Assembly (NCBI GenBank): GCA_014860805.1 | Contig: JACZJB010000056.1 | Coordinates: forward strand, 1 to 64,000 | Length of the DNA stretch: 64,000 bases | Reading direction: 5' to 3' | Origin: Anaerolineales bacterium | Lineage (GTDB): Bacteria; Chloroflexota; Anaerolineae; Anaerolineales; Villigracilaceae | In this document: in pieces, positions 44,230 through 52,906 of the stretch | Numbering within the stretch: position 1 is the stretch's first letter | Layout of the letters: each line of letters begins with the position of its first letter | Notes under the pieces: generated by a model | What the model saw: the letters and a program-made list of their open reading frames with translations, nothing else | Told to the model about the DNA's origin: nothing | The model's database searches: none | Made by a program: the position numbers and the translations under genes

Positions 44230-45552
44230 TTACACTTCTTTCTTCGCTTCACCCTTTGTCACGGGCAAAATCGCAACGGTGGCAAGGATAAGGAACACAA
44301 ACATGATGAGCCAGACCCAGCGGTAGTCGTTGCCCATGGCTTCGACGAGAGTCCCACCGAGGATGGGGCCGATAATGAAGCCGAGGGTCACGGCGATTTG
44401 GCGCAAGCCCGTGTAGGTTCCCATCAGCGTTTCGACGGGGGCGCTGTCCACGATCATGGCAACTTGGACGACGTTGGCGAGGGGCCAGGTCAGACCGCAG
44501 ATGAGCAGTCCCACGTTGAGCATGGTCGCGTCGGGAAAGAGGTAGATGACAAGGGCGCCGATGGCGTAGCCAACCAAGCCAATGATCTGCGTGTTCTTGC
44601 GTCCGATCTTATTCGAGATTAGACCAGAGGGTATAGCCATCACCATGAACGCCAACGCAGGGATGGCAACCAGCATGGCAGCGGATGATTCTTCCATACC
44701 GAGGGCGAAGACACCGTAGGAACTGAGAAATGCCTGCATTTGTGACAGCGCGACATACGCAAGCAGGTTACTGAGCAGCAGATACATCAAGCTGCTGGCA
44801 TGTTCTTTGGGGAGTCCGCGCAGGAAGGCGATAATTCCTTTCAGGTTGAACGGTTCACCAGCAAGCTCCTTGGCACTAGCAAGTTCTTCAGGTTCTTTGA
44901 CAAATGCCCAGGTGAGGAAAAAGATCAGAAGCGCAAGACCCGCTGCGATCCAGAAAGGAAGCGGTCCGTACACGTCATAGAGCGCCGCGCCTGCCAGGGC
45001 GGTAATCACCACCAGCAGCCCCGCAATCGCACCTGCGATCCCATTGGCGGTAGCGCGTTGGGGAGACGGTGTCACATCAAACATCAACACATCCGCAACG
45101 GGACGGACAACCGCGAAGGCAAACAATACAAGGAAGAGCGAAATGATGAAAGGAACGAGCAAGCCCGTGAGCTGACCCGTCTGCCCGTTGAGTTCGGGGG
45201 CGATGCCCATTGGAATGAGAGGGATGAATATGAAGGCGGCAATGGCAACAGGTACGCCAAAGAGGATGAAGGGCATACGGCGTCCCCATTTCGAACGCAT
45301 ACTGTCGCTCCACGCTCCGACGATGGGACTGATGAACAAGCCTGCGATGTTATCGAAAACGAGGATGAAACCTGTTAGTGCGGGTCCAAGACCGAAGCCA
45401 ACGGTGGTGGCTCCCGCTTCAGTGAAAGCAGGGTTGCCCGCCTGCAAATAGATGGGAACGTACGTGTTGTACAACTGCCAGATGACTTCCATCACAGCGG
45501 GCAGGGTCGCTGCGATGATGATGTTGCGCCAGCTCAACTTGATATGGGACAT
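44230..45552 (-). CDS. MFS transporter
   Basis: A 440-residue, about 12-helix transporter. The loop GAWSDSMRSKWGRRMPFILF is the MFS motif in the GPH/SLC45-like form. Start at MSHIKLSWRNIIIAAT (ATG 45552) with CAGGAGAAG upstream; residues ahead of it in the open frame do not fit. First gene of the co-directional catabolic cluster; likely importer of its substrate. Confidence 0.9.
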   Translation of the reverse strand: MSHIKLSWRNIIIAATLPAVMEVIWQLYNTYVPIYLQAGNPAFTEAGATTVGFGLGPALTGFILVFDNIAGLFISPIVGAWSDSMRSKWGRRMPFILFGVPVAIAAFIFIPLIPMGIAPELNGQTGQLTGLLVPFIISLFLVLFAFAVVRPVADVLMFDVTPSPQRATANGIAGAIAGLLVVITALAGAALYDVYGPLPFWIAAGLALLIFFLTWAFVKEPEELASAKELAGEPFNLKGIIAFLRGLPKEHASSLMYLLLSNLLAYVALSQMQAFLSSYGVFALGMEESSAAMLVAIPALAFMVMAIPSGLISNKIGRKNTQIIGLVGYAIGALVIYLFPDATMLNVGLLICGLTWPLANVVQVAMIVDSAPVETLMGTYTGLRQIAVTLGFIIGPILGGTLVEAMGNDYRWVWLIMFVFLILATVAILPVTKGEAKKEV

Positions 45553-45579
45553 TTTCTCTTCTCCTGTAGAATTTGAACG

Positions 45580-45608
45580 ATTGTACAAAAAATTGTCCTA
45601 TCGTTAAA
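45580..45608 (-). promoter_or_regulatory. Candidate promoter of the MFS/catabolic cluster
   Basis: Minus-strand TACAAT (45585-45580) with TTTAAC (45608-45603) 17 bp upstream. The -10 sits inside the palindrome TTGTACAA (45581-45588), a possible site for the cluster's TetR protein. The rest of 45609-45852 holds no feature I can support. Confidence 0.35.
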
Positions 45609-45852
45609 ACAGCATACAGGAAAAATAGTTGCGAGTCAAGAGGGAAAATTGGCAAATCAAGGCGGGGATAAATCAACACGACCAAACCTTATACCCACAT
45701 TCCAGATTTGTATCTCGTCGAGCAGATTCGATTGCGGTTATAAAATTCAGGCTGGTAATTCTATTTTATTGTGGAGGAAACAGTTATAGAAGATGTGGGA
45801 GAAGGATATACTGGCCGTCGTGGGAACCTAGTTTTGTTGTGGCAAGCTATAT

Positions 45853-46488
45853 TCACACCAATCCCTGTTTCCTCGCAATGTCGGCGGCTTGCGTGCGATT
45901 TTCAGCCTGTAATTTTGCGAGAATGTTCGAGACATGGTTTTTCACCGTCCCTTCGGTGATGAAGAGTTTCTCGGCCATATCTTTGTTGGAGGCGCCTTGT
46001 GCCAATAGAACCAGCACCTCTCGTTCACGGTCGGAGAGCGATTCAATGGTGGATGTGGTCGGGCGCATCATTTCGCGCAAGGCACGCGAGGCGATCTCCG
46101 GTTGAATAAAAACTTCACCTTCGTGCACCCGCCGAATCGTTTGGATCAATTGATCGGCAGGCGTATCTTTAAGAAGATAACCCATTGCGCCTGCTCGCAC
46201 ACCCTGATAGACATAATCGTCACGGTCAAAGGTGGTCAGGATAATGACCTTCGCCGCAGGCCACTGACGGCACAATTGCGCCGTTGCTTCGACACCGTTG
46301 AGCACAGGCATTTGCACATCCATGAGAATGACATCGGGACGGAGTTTCAGCGCCAGGCGGATTCCGTTTTCACCATCCCCCGCTTCACCGACGACGTGCA
46401 GGCCTGGTTCGAGATCGAGAATCGTTTTCAGCCCCTGACGCATCAGAGTCTGGTCTTCGACGAGGAGGAGTTTGATGGGATCAGGCAT
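45853..46488 (-). CDS. NarL/LuxR-type response regulator (second system)
   Basis: A 211-residue regulator. Receiver: LLVEDQTLMRQGLKTIL, phospho-acceptor Asp in VILMDVQMPVLNG, Lys in YLLKDTPADQL. HTH: LSDREREVLVLLAQGASNKD then EGTVKNHVSNILAKL. Gap of 17 bp after the kinase gene. Together they form a two-component system likely to control the adjacent ABC-2 exporter, as in many LiaR/DesR-type arrangements (inference). Confidence 0.92.
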   Translation of the reverse strand: MPDPIKLLLVEDQTLMRQGLKTILDLEPGLHVVGEAGDGENGIRLALKLRPDVILMDVQMPVLNGVEATAQLCRQWPAAKVIILTTFDRDDYVYQGVRAGAMGYLLKDTPADQLIQTIRRVHEGEVFIQPEIASRALREMMRPTTSTIESLSDREREVLVLLAQGASNKDMAEKLFITEGTVKNHVSNILAKLQAENRTQAADIARKQGLV

Positions 46489-46505
46489 GGGTGGAGAAAA
46501 ACCTC

Positions 46506-47729
46506 TTAAAGGATGGGCAATTTCACGTCGACGCGTGAGCCGTTGTTGTTGCCAGTTAATGTCAATGTGCCGCCGAGTCCTTCCACACGTTCGCGCATCC
46601 CGCGCAGACCGTAGTGTCCGGGTTGTTTCTCTGCATCGGGCGGCAGGCCGCGTCCGTCATCCTGAATCGAAAGCAGCGCGGCATTGGATTCGATATCGAG
46701 TTGAAGTTGAACGGTGCGCGCAGCGGCATGATGCTCAATGTTCGTCAACGCCTCCTGTGCCACCCGCCAAAGTGTTTCTGCGTGCGTGATGGAAAGACCA
46801 TCCACTCCTTCTGCGATGTGACAATGAATTTGAAGATGGGCGCGTTGACCCAAATCCACACTGAGAGTTTGGAGAGCTTCGCTCAAACGTCGTTCACCCA
46901 AGCCCGGCGCGCGCAGACCTGCCAGGGAGCGGCGCAGGTCGTCCATGCTGGCGCGGGTAAGGTTCTTGAGTTCATCTATCTGTTTGGAGGCTTGCCCGGA
47001 GTCTACTTTATAGAGGCGCTGTATGGCTTCCAGTTGCACAGAGATCGCAACGAGGGCATGACCGAGGCTGTCGTGCAAATCGCGGGCGAGGCGTTCACGT
47101 TCTTGAAGTGTTGCCAGTTCAGCATCCCGTTGGCGGGCTAACTCCAATTCTTTTTGAGTGGCTTCCAATTTTTTGATGAGTTTCGCGCGCTCTCCGCTGG
47201 TACGGATGATGCCAGAAATGAAGAGAAAGATCGTCATGCCGCCAATCCATTGGAACGTAAATCCAATCACGGCGCCAAGCGGAATCTGCCTGAGGTTCCA
47301 ATCCGAAGTAATCAGGGCGATCAGAAATGTAACAATGGCTGTTCCAGGCAGGACCGCCCGAAGCGGCAACAATCCAAACATTTGTCCAAAGTAGGTGAAA
47401 CCCAGCCACCATGTAAATGGATCGAGCCAACATGCCACTCCCCACATACAAACTCCACCCACAAAATACAAGGCAAGATTTCGGCGTGAAACGGGCCAGC
47501 CACCACGCGTGATGCAGAAAAAATATAACAGCCCTTGTCCAATGGACAATGCCGCAATCGTCCACTCCCGCCAAGTCAGTTCATTCCCATTTGCAATGAG
47601 AACCGCGGCGGCAGCAAGGCTGAATATCAATAAGGATGCCACATCCCAAAATCTGCCATAGAGTTTAAAGTATTGAGCAGGTATTGGGAGTTCGCTATCA
47701 GCCAGATGAGATGGGCGAGTTTCCGTCAT
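46506..47729 (-). CDS. Sensor histidine kinase, HisKA_3 type with multi-helix membrane sensor
   Basis: A 407-residue kinase. Five or six hydrophobic segments cover residues 25-190 without a large external domain. Next come a coiled-coil linker (KKLEATQKELELARQRDAEL) and the H box RERLARDLHDSLGHALVAI. The ATPase has N box QEALTNIEHHA and G box QDDGRGLPP. Start at MTETRPSHLADS (ATG 47729); the longer frame passes through the upstream terminator. Partner of the response regulator at 45853. Confidence 0.9.
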   Translation of the reverse strand: MTETRPSHLADSELPIPAQYFKLYGRFWDVASLLIFSLAAAAVLIANGNELTWREWTIAALSIGQGLLYFFCITRGGWPVSRRNLALYFVGGVCMWGVACWLDPFTWWLGFTYFGQMFGLLPLRAVLPGTAIVTFLIALITSDWNLRQIPLGAVIGFTFQWIGGMTIFLFISGIIRTSGERAKLIKKLEATQKELELARQRDAELATLQERERLARDLHDSLGHALVAISVQLEAIQRLYKVDSGQASKQIDELKNLTRASMDDLRRSLAGLRAPGLGERRLSEALQTLSVDLGQRAHLQIHCHIAEGVDGLSITHAETLWRVAQEALTNIEHHAAARTVQLQLDIESNAALLSIQDDGRGLPPDAEKQPGHYGLRGMRERVEGLGGTLTLTGNNNGSRVDVKLPIL

Positions 47730-47772
47730 GTGGAAAGTGTACTCTGGAAGAAGGAAAGTGGAAAGTGAGTGC

Positions 47773-47812
47773 AAGAAAACCTCAACCCGCTCCGAGTGGG
47801 AGTGGGCTGAGG
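47773..47812 (-). terminator. Rho-independent terminator of the ABC-2 exporter operon
   Basis: CCTCAACCCGCTC and GAGTGGGCTGAGG (stem 47780-47812; one mismatch, one wobble) sit directly after the permease stop at 47824. On the minus strand they are followed by TTTTCTT. It separates the exporter from the downstream kinase gene. Confidence 0.75.
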
Positions 47813-47823
47813 GACGAGAACAA

Positions 47824-48552
47824 TTACGCCTTCGGCTCCCAGCGGAACAACTTTGCGGCGATAAAGGTCGCGCTGATGCCATAGATGCCGAGCAATAACA
47901 GGTGCATCAGCCATTTGGGATCAAGCGCAGTTTCCAACAGGGAAGAACGCACCAGTTGAACCACCGGATAAGCTGGCAGATAAGGCACTATATTTCGGAG
48001 CCAGTTCGGCAGCATATCAAGGGGAAAGACTAGGTCACTGATGAACATCAACAAGAAGTAGATCGTCATACCGATAGCAGTGGCGGTTCCAGATTTGGTC
48101 ACCATGCCGCTGATGATGCCGCCCAGCGCCATGAAAGCGAGCAAGCCAGCGAGAATCATGGGATAGGCGAGAAGAAGACTGGTTGCAGTCACTGGCACAT
48201 CATAAAGCAAAACACCTGCCAGAATGATGAGCGTACTTTGCAGAACGCCAATAATGACATTCACCACCAGATACGAACCGATCAACTGCCCGGCGGGTAA
48301 AGGTGTCGCTTGCAACCTGCGTAAAACGCTCTTCTCGCGCATCTCAAGCATCATGGTCGAACTGCTAACCAATCCGAAACTGAGGGCGTTAAGCACAATG
48401 ACGCCGGGGGTCATATAGTCCATGTACTGACTCATCACCACGCCGTAAATGAGCATGAGCAAAACTGGGAACACAAAGTTCCAGAACAACACATACCCGT
48501 TGCGCAGGTGCATGAGAGTCATGGCTTTGGTAAGGATAAGAAATCGTTTCAT
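47824..48552 (-). CDS. ABC-2 type transporter permease
   Basis: A 242-residue, six-helix permease of the DrrB/ABC-2 type (MKRFLILTKAMTLMHLRNGY; RRLQATPLPAGQLIGSYLVV is the characteristic loop). It forms the channel for the ATPase at 48576. Likely exports a lipid, drug or peptide; the two-component system immediately downstream may sense the same agent. Confidence 0.9.
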   Translation of the reverse strand: MKRFLILTKAMTLMHLRNGYVLFWNFVFPVLLMLIYGVVMSQYMDYMTPGVIVLNALSFGLVSSSTMMLEMREKSVLRRLQATPLPAGQLIGSYLVVNVIIGVLQSTLIILAGVLLYDVPVTATSLLLAYPMILAGLLAFMALGGIISGMVTKSGTATAIGMTIYFLLMFISDLVFPLDMLPNWLRNIVPYLPAYPVVQLVRSSLLETALDPKWLMHLLLLGIYGISATFIAAKLFRWEPKA

Positions 48553-48575
48553 GGGTAATTCCTTTCAGAGTACTA

Positions 48576-49505
48576 TTAATTAGATTCAGATAGCGCGTGG
48601 CCGGTCAATTTTAAGAAGACATCCTCCAGATTGGGTTGGCGCAACATCACATCACGGATGGAACTTCCTGAGCGGGCGGCTAATTCATGGAGGGCGGTTA
48701 ATGTCACTTCGGGCTTGGCAGTTTCCATTTCCAGGTGCTGACCGGTGTAACGCGCATTGTTCACGCTGGGCAACGACCGCACTTGTTCCAATGGCAGTTC
48801 AACGGTTGCTTTCAGCATCGAGCTCAATTGCAGATTGGCAATCAGAGCGGAGGGCGTATCAGAGGCTACGATCTGACCACGGTCAATGATGGCGATGCGT
48901 CCGCATAATGCCTCGGCCTCCTCCATTGCGTGAGTGGTGAGGACAATGGTGCGTCCTTCATTGTGCAACTGGCGGACGATGTCCCATACTGCGCGGCGGG
49001 CATGCGGGTCAAGCGCGGAGGTGGGTTCATCGAGCAGGACGATCTGCGGGTCGTTGGCAATGGCAACAGCCAGTGCAAGGCGTTGTTGCTGTCCACCGGA
49101 GAGGCGGCGCGCCAGTGTATTACGTTTTTCGACCAGGTCAAATCGCGCTAAGAGTTTGTTGATTTGCCCAGAGGTAAGATACACCTCATAGAGTGCGGCA
49201 TAGACTTCAACAAGCTCAGCGACGGTCAAGTCGTCCATCAAGGCGGTCCTTTGCAGTTGGATACCCAACTGACGTTTGGTCGCCGTTGAGTCAACTTGAA
49301 CGTTAATTCCGCCAATGTGAACACTTCCCTGACTGGGTTTATGCAATCCTTCCACGCAGGCAAGCAAGGTAGTCTTGCCTGCGCCGTTGGGACCCAGCAA
49401 GCCAAAGATTTCGCCCTTTTCCACTGTCAGGCTTACATCTTTAAGGGCCTGCATGGAACCATAGGCAGCTATTAAATTTCGTGCGTCGATAATCGGTTTA
49501 GACAT
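48576..49505 (-). CDS. ABC transporter ATP-binding protein (DrrA-like)
   Basis: A 309-residue ATPase: Walker A GPNGAGKTTLLACVEG, signature LSGGQQQRLALAVAI, Walker B IVLLDEPTSALDP, switch TTHAMEEAEALCG. The C-terminal extension is typical of drug/lipid exporters. It precedes the permease by 23 bp, and its ATG lies 2 bp after the stop of the small membrane-protein ORF. Confidence 0.93.
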   Translation of the reverse strand: MSKPIIDARNLIAAYGSMQALKDVSLTVEKGEIFGLLGPNGAGKTTLLACVEGLHKPSQGSVHIGGINVQVDSTATKRQLGIQLQRTALMDDLTVAELVEVYAALYEVYLTSGQINKLLARFDLVEKRNTLARRLSGGQQQRLALAVAIANDPQIVLLDEPTSALDPHARRAVWDIVRQLHNEGRTIVLTTHAMEEAEALCGRIAIIDRGQIVASDTPSALIANLQLSSMLKATVELPLEQVRSLPSVNNARYTGQHLEMETAKPEVTLTALHELAARSGSSIRDVMLRQPNLEDVFLKLTGHALSESN

Positions 49506-49507
49506 TT

Positions 49508-49777
49508 TTAAACTCCTTTGTTGATGAACCTATGGTACGAGAAAACCACGCTCAACCCCAGTCCCCAAAGCACGATTATGGATATGTCAAAAGTCATGGT
49601 GTGGAGTATGGCGAAATATAAGGAGACTGGCTCATCGCCAGTCTCCTTATATTTCGCCTCTCCGCCGTTTACTATCATATGATATATGCCATACTGGGCA
49701 GATCCGCCTATAGTTGTGATGTAGAAGATAATTATTTTTGATATCGATACTATCTCCTTTATCGATAGTTTATTCAC
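49508..49777 (-). CDS. Small two-helix membrane protein (uncertain), AT-rich
   Basis: An 89-residue frame with a GTG start (MNKLSIKEIV) and two hydrophobic segments (IIIFYITTIGGSAQYGIYHM and FDISIIVLWGLGLSVVFSYH). No ribosome-binding site is obvious. The codon use is more AT-rich than its neighbours. The middle third is a perfect 22-bp-arm hairpin (49610-49658), so it may be a gene interrupted by a mobile palindrome or not a gene at all. Confidence 0.4.
   Translation of the reverse strand: MNKLSIKEIVSISKIIIFYITTIGGSAQYGIYHMIVNGGEAKYKETGDEPVSLYFAILHTMTFDISIIVLWGLGLSVVFSYHRFINKGV
49610..49658. repeat. Hairpin with 22-bp perfect arms and 5-nt loop
   Basis: The arm begins GGCGAAATATAAGGAGACTG (49610) and ends at 49631; the complementary arm is 49637-49658, loop TCATC. 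It lies inside a small ORF in a region of otherwise unique sequence. The RNA hairpin would be very stable on either strand. Confidence 0.9.
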
Positions 49778-49802
49778 TTATTTTGAAAACAAATTTATAG
49801 GT

Positions 49803-52352
49803 TCAGGCATTCAACAATATTTTTCTAGCGACATCCTCAAACTGGTCATCGGTTTTGAAACGCGAGGCAGCATCCATCTCACGGGGAGATACTTTATCTT
49901 TCAATTCCTCTGCCAATCTTTCAGCGCGAGCTCTGGTCTTCAACAAAGCAAAAGAATTGATGAGGCAATAATGTGACAATTGCAGAGCATACGAATAATT
50001 ACCGCGCCTGGCCTGCAAGTCTGCGATATCAACGAGCACATCCAACGCCGTGAGTGGCCCCTGCGTATCCAATGAAAGCTTCAGGGATTCATGCCAGAGA
50101 GCCTCAGCTTCGAGATCATTTCCCAAGGCAAGGGCGCTGCGTCCCATCTCTGAAAGCAGGCGCGCAATATCCCAGCGCGCGCCAAGTTCATTGAAGTAGT
50201 GCAGGCTTTTTTGAAAGGCTTCATAGGCTTCAACATGTTTTTCTTGCGCCTGTGCCAAAAGCCCCAAGCTGCGATAGGCATTCCCCAACCCCATGCGATC
50301 TCCGATCATCGCGTTAATCTCAATGCTTTCTTCCAACGCAGCTTGGGCTTCATCGTATTCTTGTGCATCCTTCGCGCTCAAACTGAGGGAGGTGAGCCCA
50401 AATGCGGTGAATCGCAAGTCGCCGGTTTTTCGCCAGGCTTCCACGGCGGCTTGAAATTGTTCATGCATTGTTTCAGTTTTTCCAAGCAGCATATCCACGC
50501 CGACGAGTTCCGTCAGGCAAAGCGCTTCATACCATTTATCGTTGATACTGCGGGCTGTCTTCAATCCTTCTTCGAATAGATTTGCAGCCCGGGCAAGGTT
50601 GCCCATGATGATGTTGATAATCCCTAAAAAGGTAAGAGCCTCTTCCAACGTATTTGGGTCGTGAACAGATTTCAATAACTCCAGACTTTCTTCAAGCATG
50701 AGTTGGGTTTCTTCATGTTGTGACGTTCGCAAGGCAAAGAGTGAACGTGCAGTCAGTACATGTGCCAGAGATTTCTTTTCTTCATCGCTTAGAGACCGAT
50801 TCGACAAGACATCTTGAACACATTTGAGGTAATCCAACCCTTCTTGATACCAACCCAGCATATCGTATAACGTCGAGTAGGCGCGCAACCCGGTTTCGAT
50901 GAGCACAAATTCTTGACGCGCCAATGCCCATTCCAATGCGCTGCGGATGTTGTCAATATCCGCGACGAGTTTTGCCAGTGACTCGCGCTGTGTCGAACTT
51001 CGTAATGGCAGATCTTCTTGGCCAAGGAAGTTGATAAAGTATCGCCCATGAAGAGCCTGCGCCTCTTCCTTGACCTCGGGCTGGTCTGCCAACCGTTCAG
51101 CCGCGTACTGTCTGATGATCTCGTGTAGATCATATCGCCCCATTCCATTTCTGCGGATCAATGATTTCGAAACTAACGCTGAGAGCGCAGGCAAGGCTGC
51201 ATTCGCGATTTCTTGCGCGGCTTCGCGTGAAAACCCACCCTGGAAGATGGCAAGATGGAGCAATATTTTCTGCTCTTCCTCAGTTAGAAGTTTCCATGAA
51301 TGGTCAAAGACCGCACGAATAGAACGGTGACGGGTTGGCACATCTTTGGCTGAGATGGATAGAAAATCCAATCCATGCTCGATCTCACTGGCGATCTCAC
51401 GGCAGGATAACGTCCGCACCCACGCGGCAGCGAGTTCAATGCCAAGCGGCATGCCATTCACCAGGTTGCAAATGCGAACAATGGCAGGATAGTCTTCCAT
51501 GGTGGCATCAAAGCTGACATGTGCGCGGCGGGCGCGCTGCAGAAACAACTCTACAGATGTTCCATCAATGTCCGTCCCTTCGGGAATGGGAAGTCCATGA
51601 ATTTCATACATCCACTCGCCCTGCAAGCCAATCGACTCGCGCGATGTGACCAAAAGTTTGAGTTTGGATGTTTTTTCTAATAGCTCTGCAAAGAATTCTG
51701 GGACAGTTGCATCGCCGAGAAGGTGTTCAAGATTATCGATCAGCAGAAGGGTGTGTTTATCTTTGAGATAATTGAACAACTGCTCTTTTGGCTGGTGCTC
51801 GCCTTGAAGCGTAAAGCCCATCGAGTCTGCAATTACGGGGATGAGGAAACGGGAAGAGTGAATCGGCGCGAGAGGGACAAAATAAACACCATCTTCATAA
51901 TCGGTTTGAGAACGAGATGCAGTTTCGAGTGCAAGGCGGGTTTTGCCCATGCCGCCGGGACCCGCTATAGTCAACATGCGGCAATGCGGGTCGGTTAAAA
52001 GTTTGCAGAGTTCATCCACTTCCTGCTGACGCCCGATGAGAGGAGTGGGCAGAATGGGGAGGTTGGAAGATGAGGTTTGAGTTGGGGGAAAGTTTGGGGG
52101 CTGAACCCGCTGCGATACGGGAGAGAGGCGATCTGTTGTCCATTCACCTCGGGCTACTTTGACGAAGGTTTCCCGATCATCAATTTCCAAACAATTGGCG
52201 ATCAATTCAGCGATCTGTGCAGAGGGACGGCGTTCATCGTCTTCGATCTTGCGCAGCATGGCAGTTGAACAGCCAACGCGGCTGGAAAATTCCTCGCGCG
52301 TCAGCCTGCGTGCTGTGCGTTGCTCACGAAGCCATTCGCCAAATGTTTTCAT
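49803..52352 (-). CDS. XRE-type HTH, NB-ARC-like ATPase and TPR regulator
   Basis: An 849-residue regulator. The N-terminal XRE-type HTH reads GEWLREQRTARRLTREEFSS then STAMLRKIEDDERRPS. The linker is Pro/Ser/Gln-rich. The P-loop is TIAGPGGMGKTRLALE (about 127-142), with LLLIDNLEHLL as Walker B; a STAND/NB-ARC winged-helix part and TPR-like repeats (about 430-849) follow. ATG 52352 is preferred over an upstream start 15 codons earlier because the HTH starts here. It is divergent from the second cupin operon, whose promoter it probably controls. Confidence 0.9.
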   Translation of the reverse strand: MKTFGEWLREQRTARRLTREEFSSRVGCSTAMLRKIEDDERRPSAQIAELIANCLEIDDRETFVKVARGEWTTDRLSPVSQRVQPPNFPPTQTSSSNLPILPTPLIGRQQEVDELCKLLTDPHCRMLTIAGPGGMGKTRLALETASRSQTDYEDGVYFVPLAPIHSSRFLIPVIADSMGFTLQGEHQPKEQLFNYLKDKHTLLLIDNLEHLLGDATVPEFFAELLEKTSKLKLLVTSRESIGLQGEWMYEIHGLPIPEGTDIDGTSVELFLQRARRAHVSFDATMEDYPAIVRICNLVNGMPLGIELAAAWVRTLSCREIASEIEHGLDFLSISAKDVPTRHRSIRAVFDHSWKLLTEEEQKILLHLAIFQGGFSREAAQEIANAALPALSALVSKSLIRRNGMGRYDLHEIIRQYAAERLADQPEVKEEAQALHGRYFINFLGQEDLPLRSSTQRESLAKLVADIDNIRSALEWALARQEFVLIETGLRAYSTLYDMLGWYQEGLDYLKCVQDVLSNRSLSDEEKKSLAHVLTARSLFALRTSQHEETQLMLEESLELLKSVHDPNTLEEALTFLGIINIIMGNLARAANLFEEGLKTARSINDKWYEALCLTELVGVDMLLGKTETMHEQFQAAVEAWRKTGDLRFTAFGLTSLSLSAKDAQEYDEAQAALEESIEINAMIGDRMGLGNAYRSLGLLAQAQEKHVEAYEAFQKSLHYFNELGARWDIARLLSEMGRSALALGNDLEAEALWHESLKLSLDTQGPLTALDVLVDIADLQARRGNYSYALQLSHYCLINSFALLKTRARAERLAEELKDKVSPREMDAASRFKTDDQFEDVARKILLNA

Positions 52353-52361
52353 GTAAAAAAA

Positions 52362-52383
52362 TTGTAACACTTTTTGTAACACT
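52362..52383 (-). promoter_or_regulatory. Direct repeat GTGTTACAA between XRE-regulator and cupin
   Basis: Two copies of GTGTTACAA on the minus strand (52382-52374 and 52370-52362), 12 bp apart, reading toward the regulator, only 10 bp upstream of its ATG. They match the GTGAYACAA repeats of the first cupin/regulator pair in wording, period and orientation relative to the regulator gene. TTGACA at 52387-52392 may be the -35 of the divergent cupin promoter. Confidence 0.5.
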
Positions 52384-52426
52384 GAATTGACACCCAAAGG
52401 GCGGCTGGAAAGCGTTTAATGTGCGC

Positions 52427-52906
52427 ATGTCAAATTTATCTCTTCAAACAAAACCTTATTCGCTCGACGACGAGTGCCAGCGATTTGAGTCGGTGGGCGC
52501 GTCCATCTGTATCAAGGCGAGCGTGGAACAGACTGGAGGTGTGTTCAATTTATTCGATGTGCTATGCCCGCCTGGGTACGAAACACCGCTGCATATCCAT
52601 TATGCGGAAGATGTGGCGATCTATGTATTGGCAGGCGTGCTGGATATTTTTTGGGGTGAAGAAAGCAAACGTGCAAAACCTGGCTCGTACTTTTTTCAGC
52701 CGAAAGGCACGCCGCATGGGTTTCGTGTGAACGGGACGGAACCTGTGCGCATGTTGTATCTGACCTTCCCGGCAGGCTTCGATGCGTTTGTGATGGAGCG
52801 GGCCAAGCCATTTACAGACTTTGATGCGATGATGCTGGAAGCCCGTCATAAGATCGAGATTCTAGGTTCATTACCCGCTTTAGAAAAAGGAGAAGACGAT
52901 GAGTAA
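52427..52906 (+). CDS. Cupin-domain protein (second cupin/regulator module)
   Basis: A 159-residue single-cupin protein: motif 1 TPLHIHYAEDVAIYVLAGVL, motif 2 GSYFFQPKGTPHGFRVN. Motif 1 has PLHIH-x3-E/D-like ligands. It is divergent from the XRE/NB-ARC regulator and overlaps the next gene by 8 bp. Similar in length and layout to the cupin at 19285. Activity unknown; the family includes quercetinase-like dioxygenases and small-molecule-binding proteins. Confidence 0.88.
   Translation: MSNLSLQTKPYSLDDECQRFESVGASICIKASVEQTGGVFNLFDVLCPPGYETPLHIHYAEDVAIYVLAGVLDIFWGEESKRAKPGSYFFQPKGTPHGFRVNGTEPVRMLYLTFPAGFDAFVMERAKPFTDFDAMMLEARHKIEILGSLPALEKGEDDE

Noticed and set aside
47730-47882. Extra N-terminal 51 residues of the second histidine kinase frame
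   Set aside because: They translate the upstream terminator and repeat region; the ATG at 47729 fits the family start.
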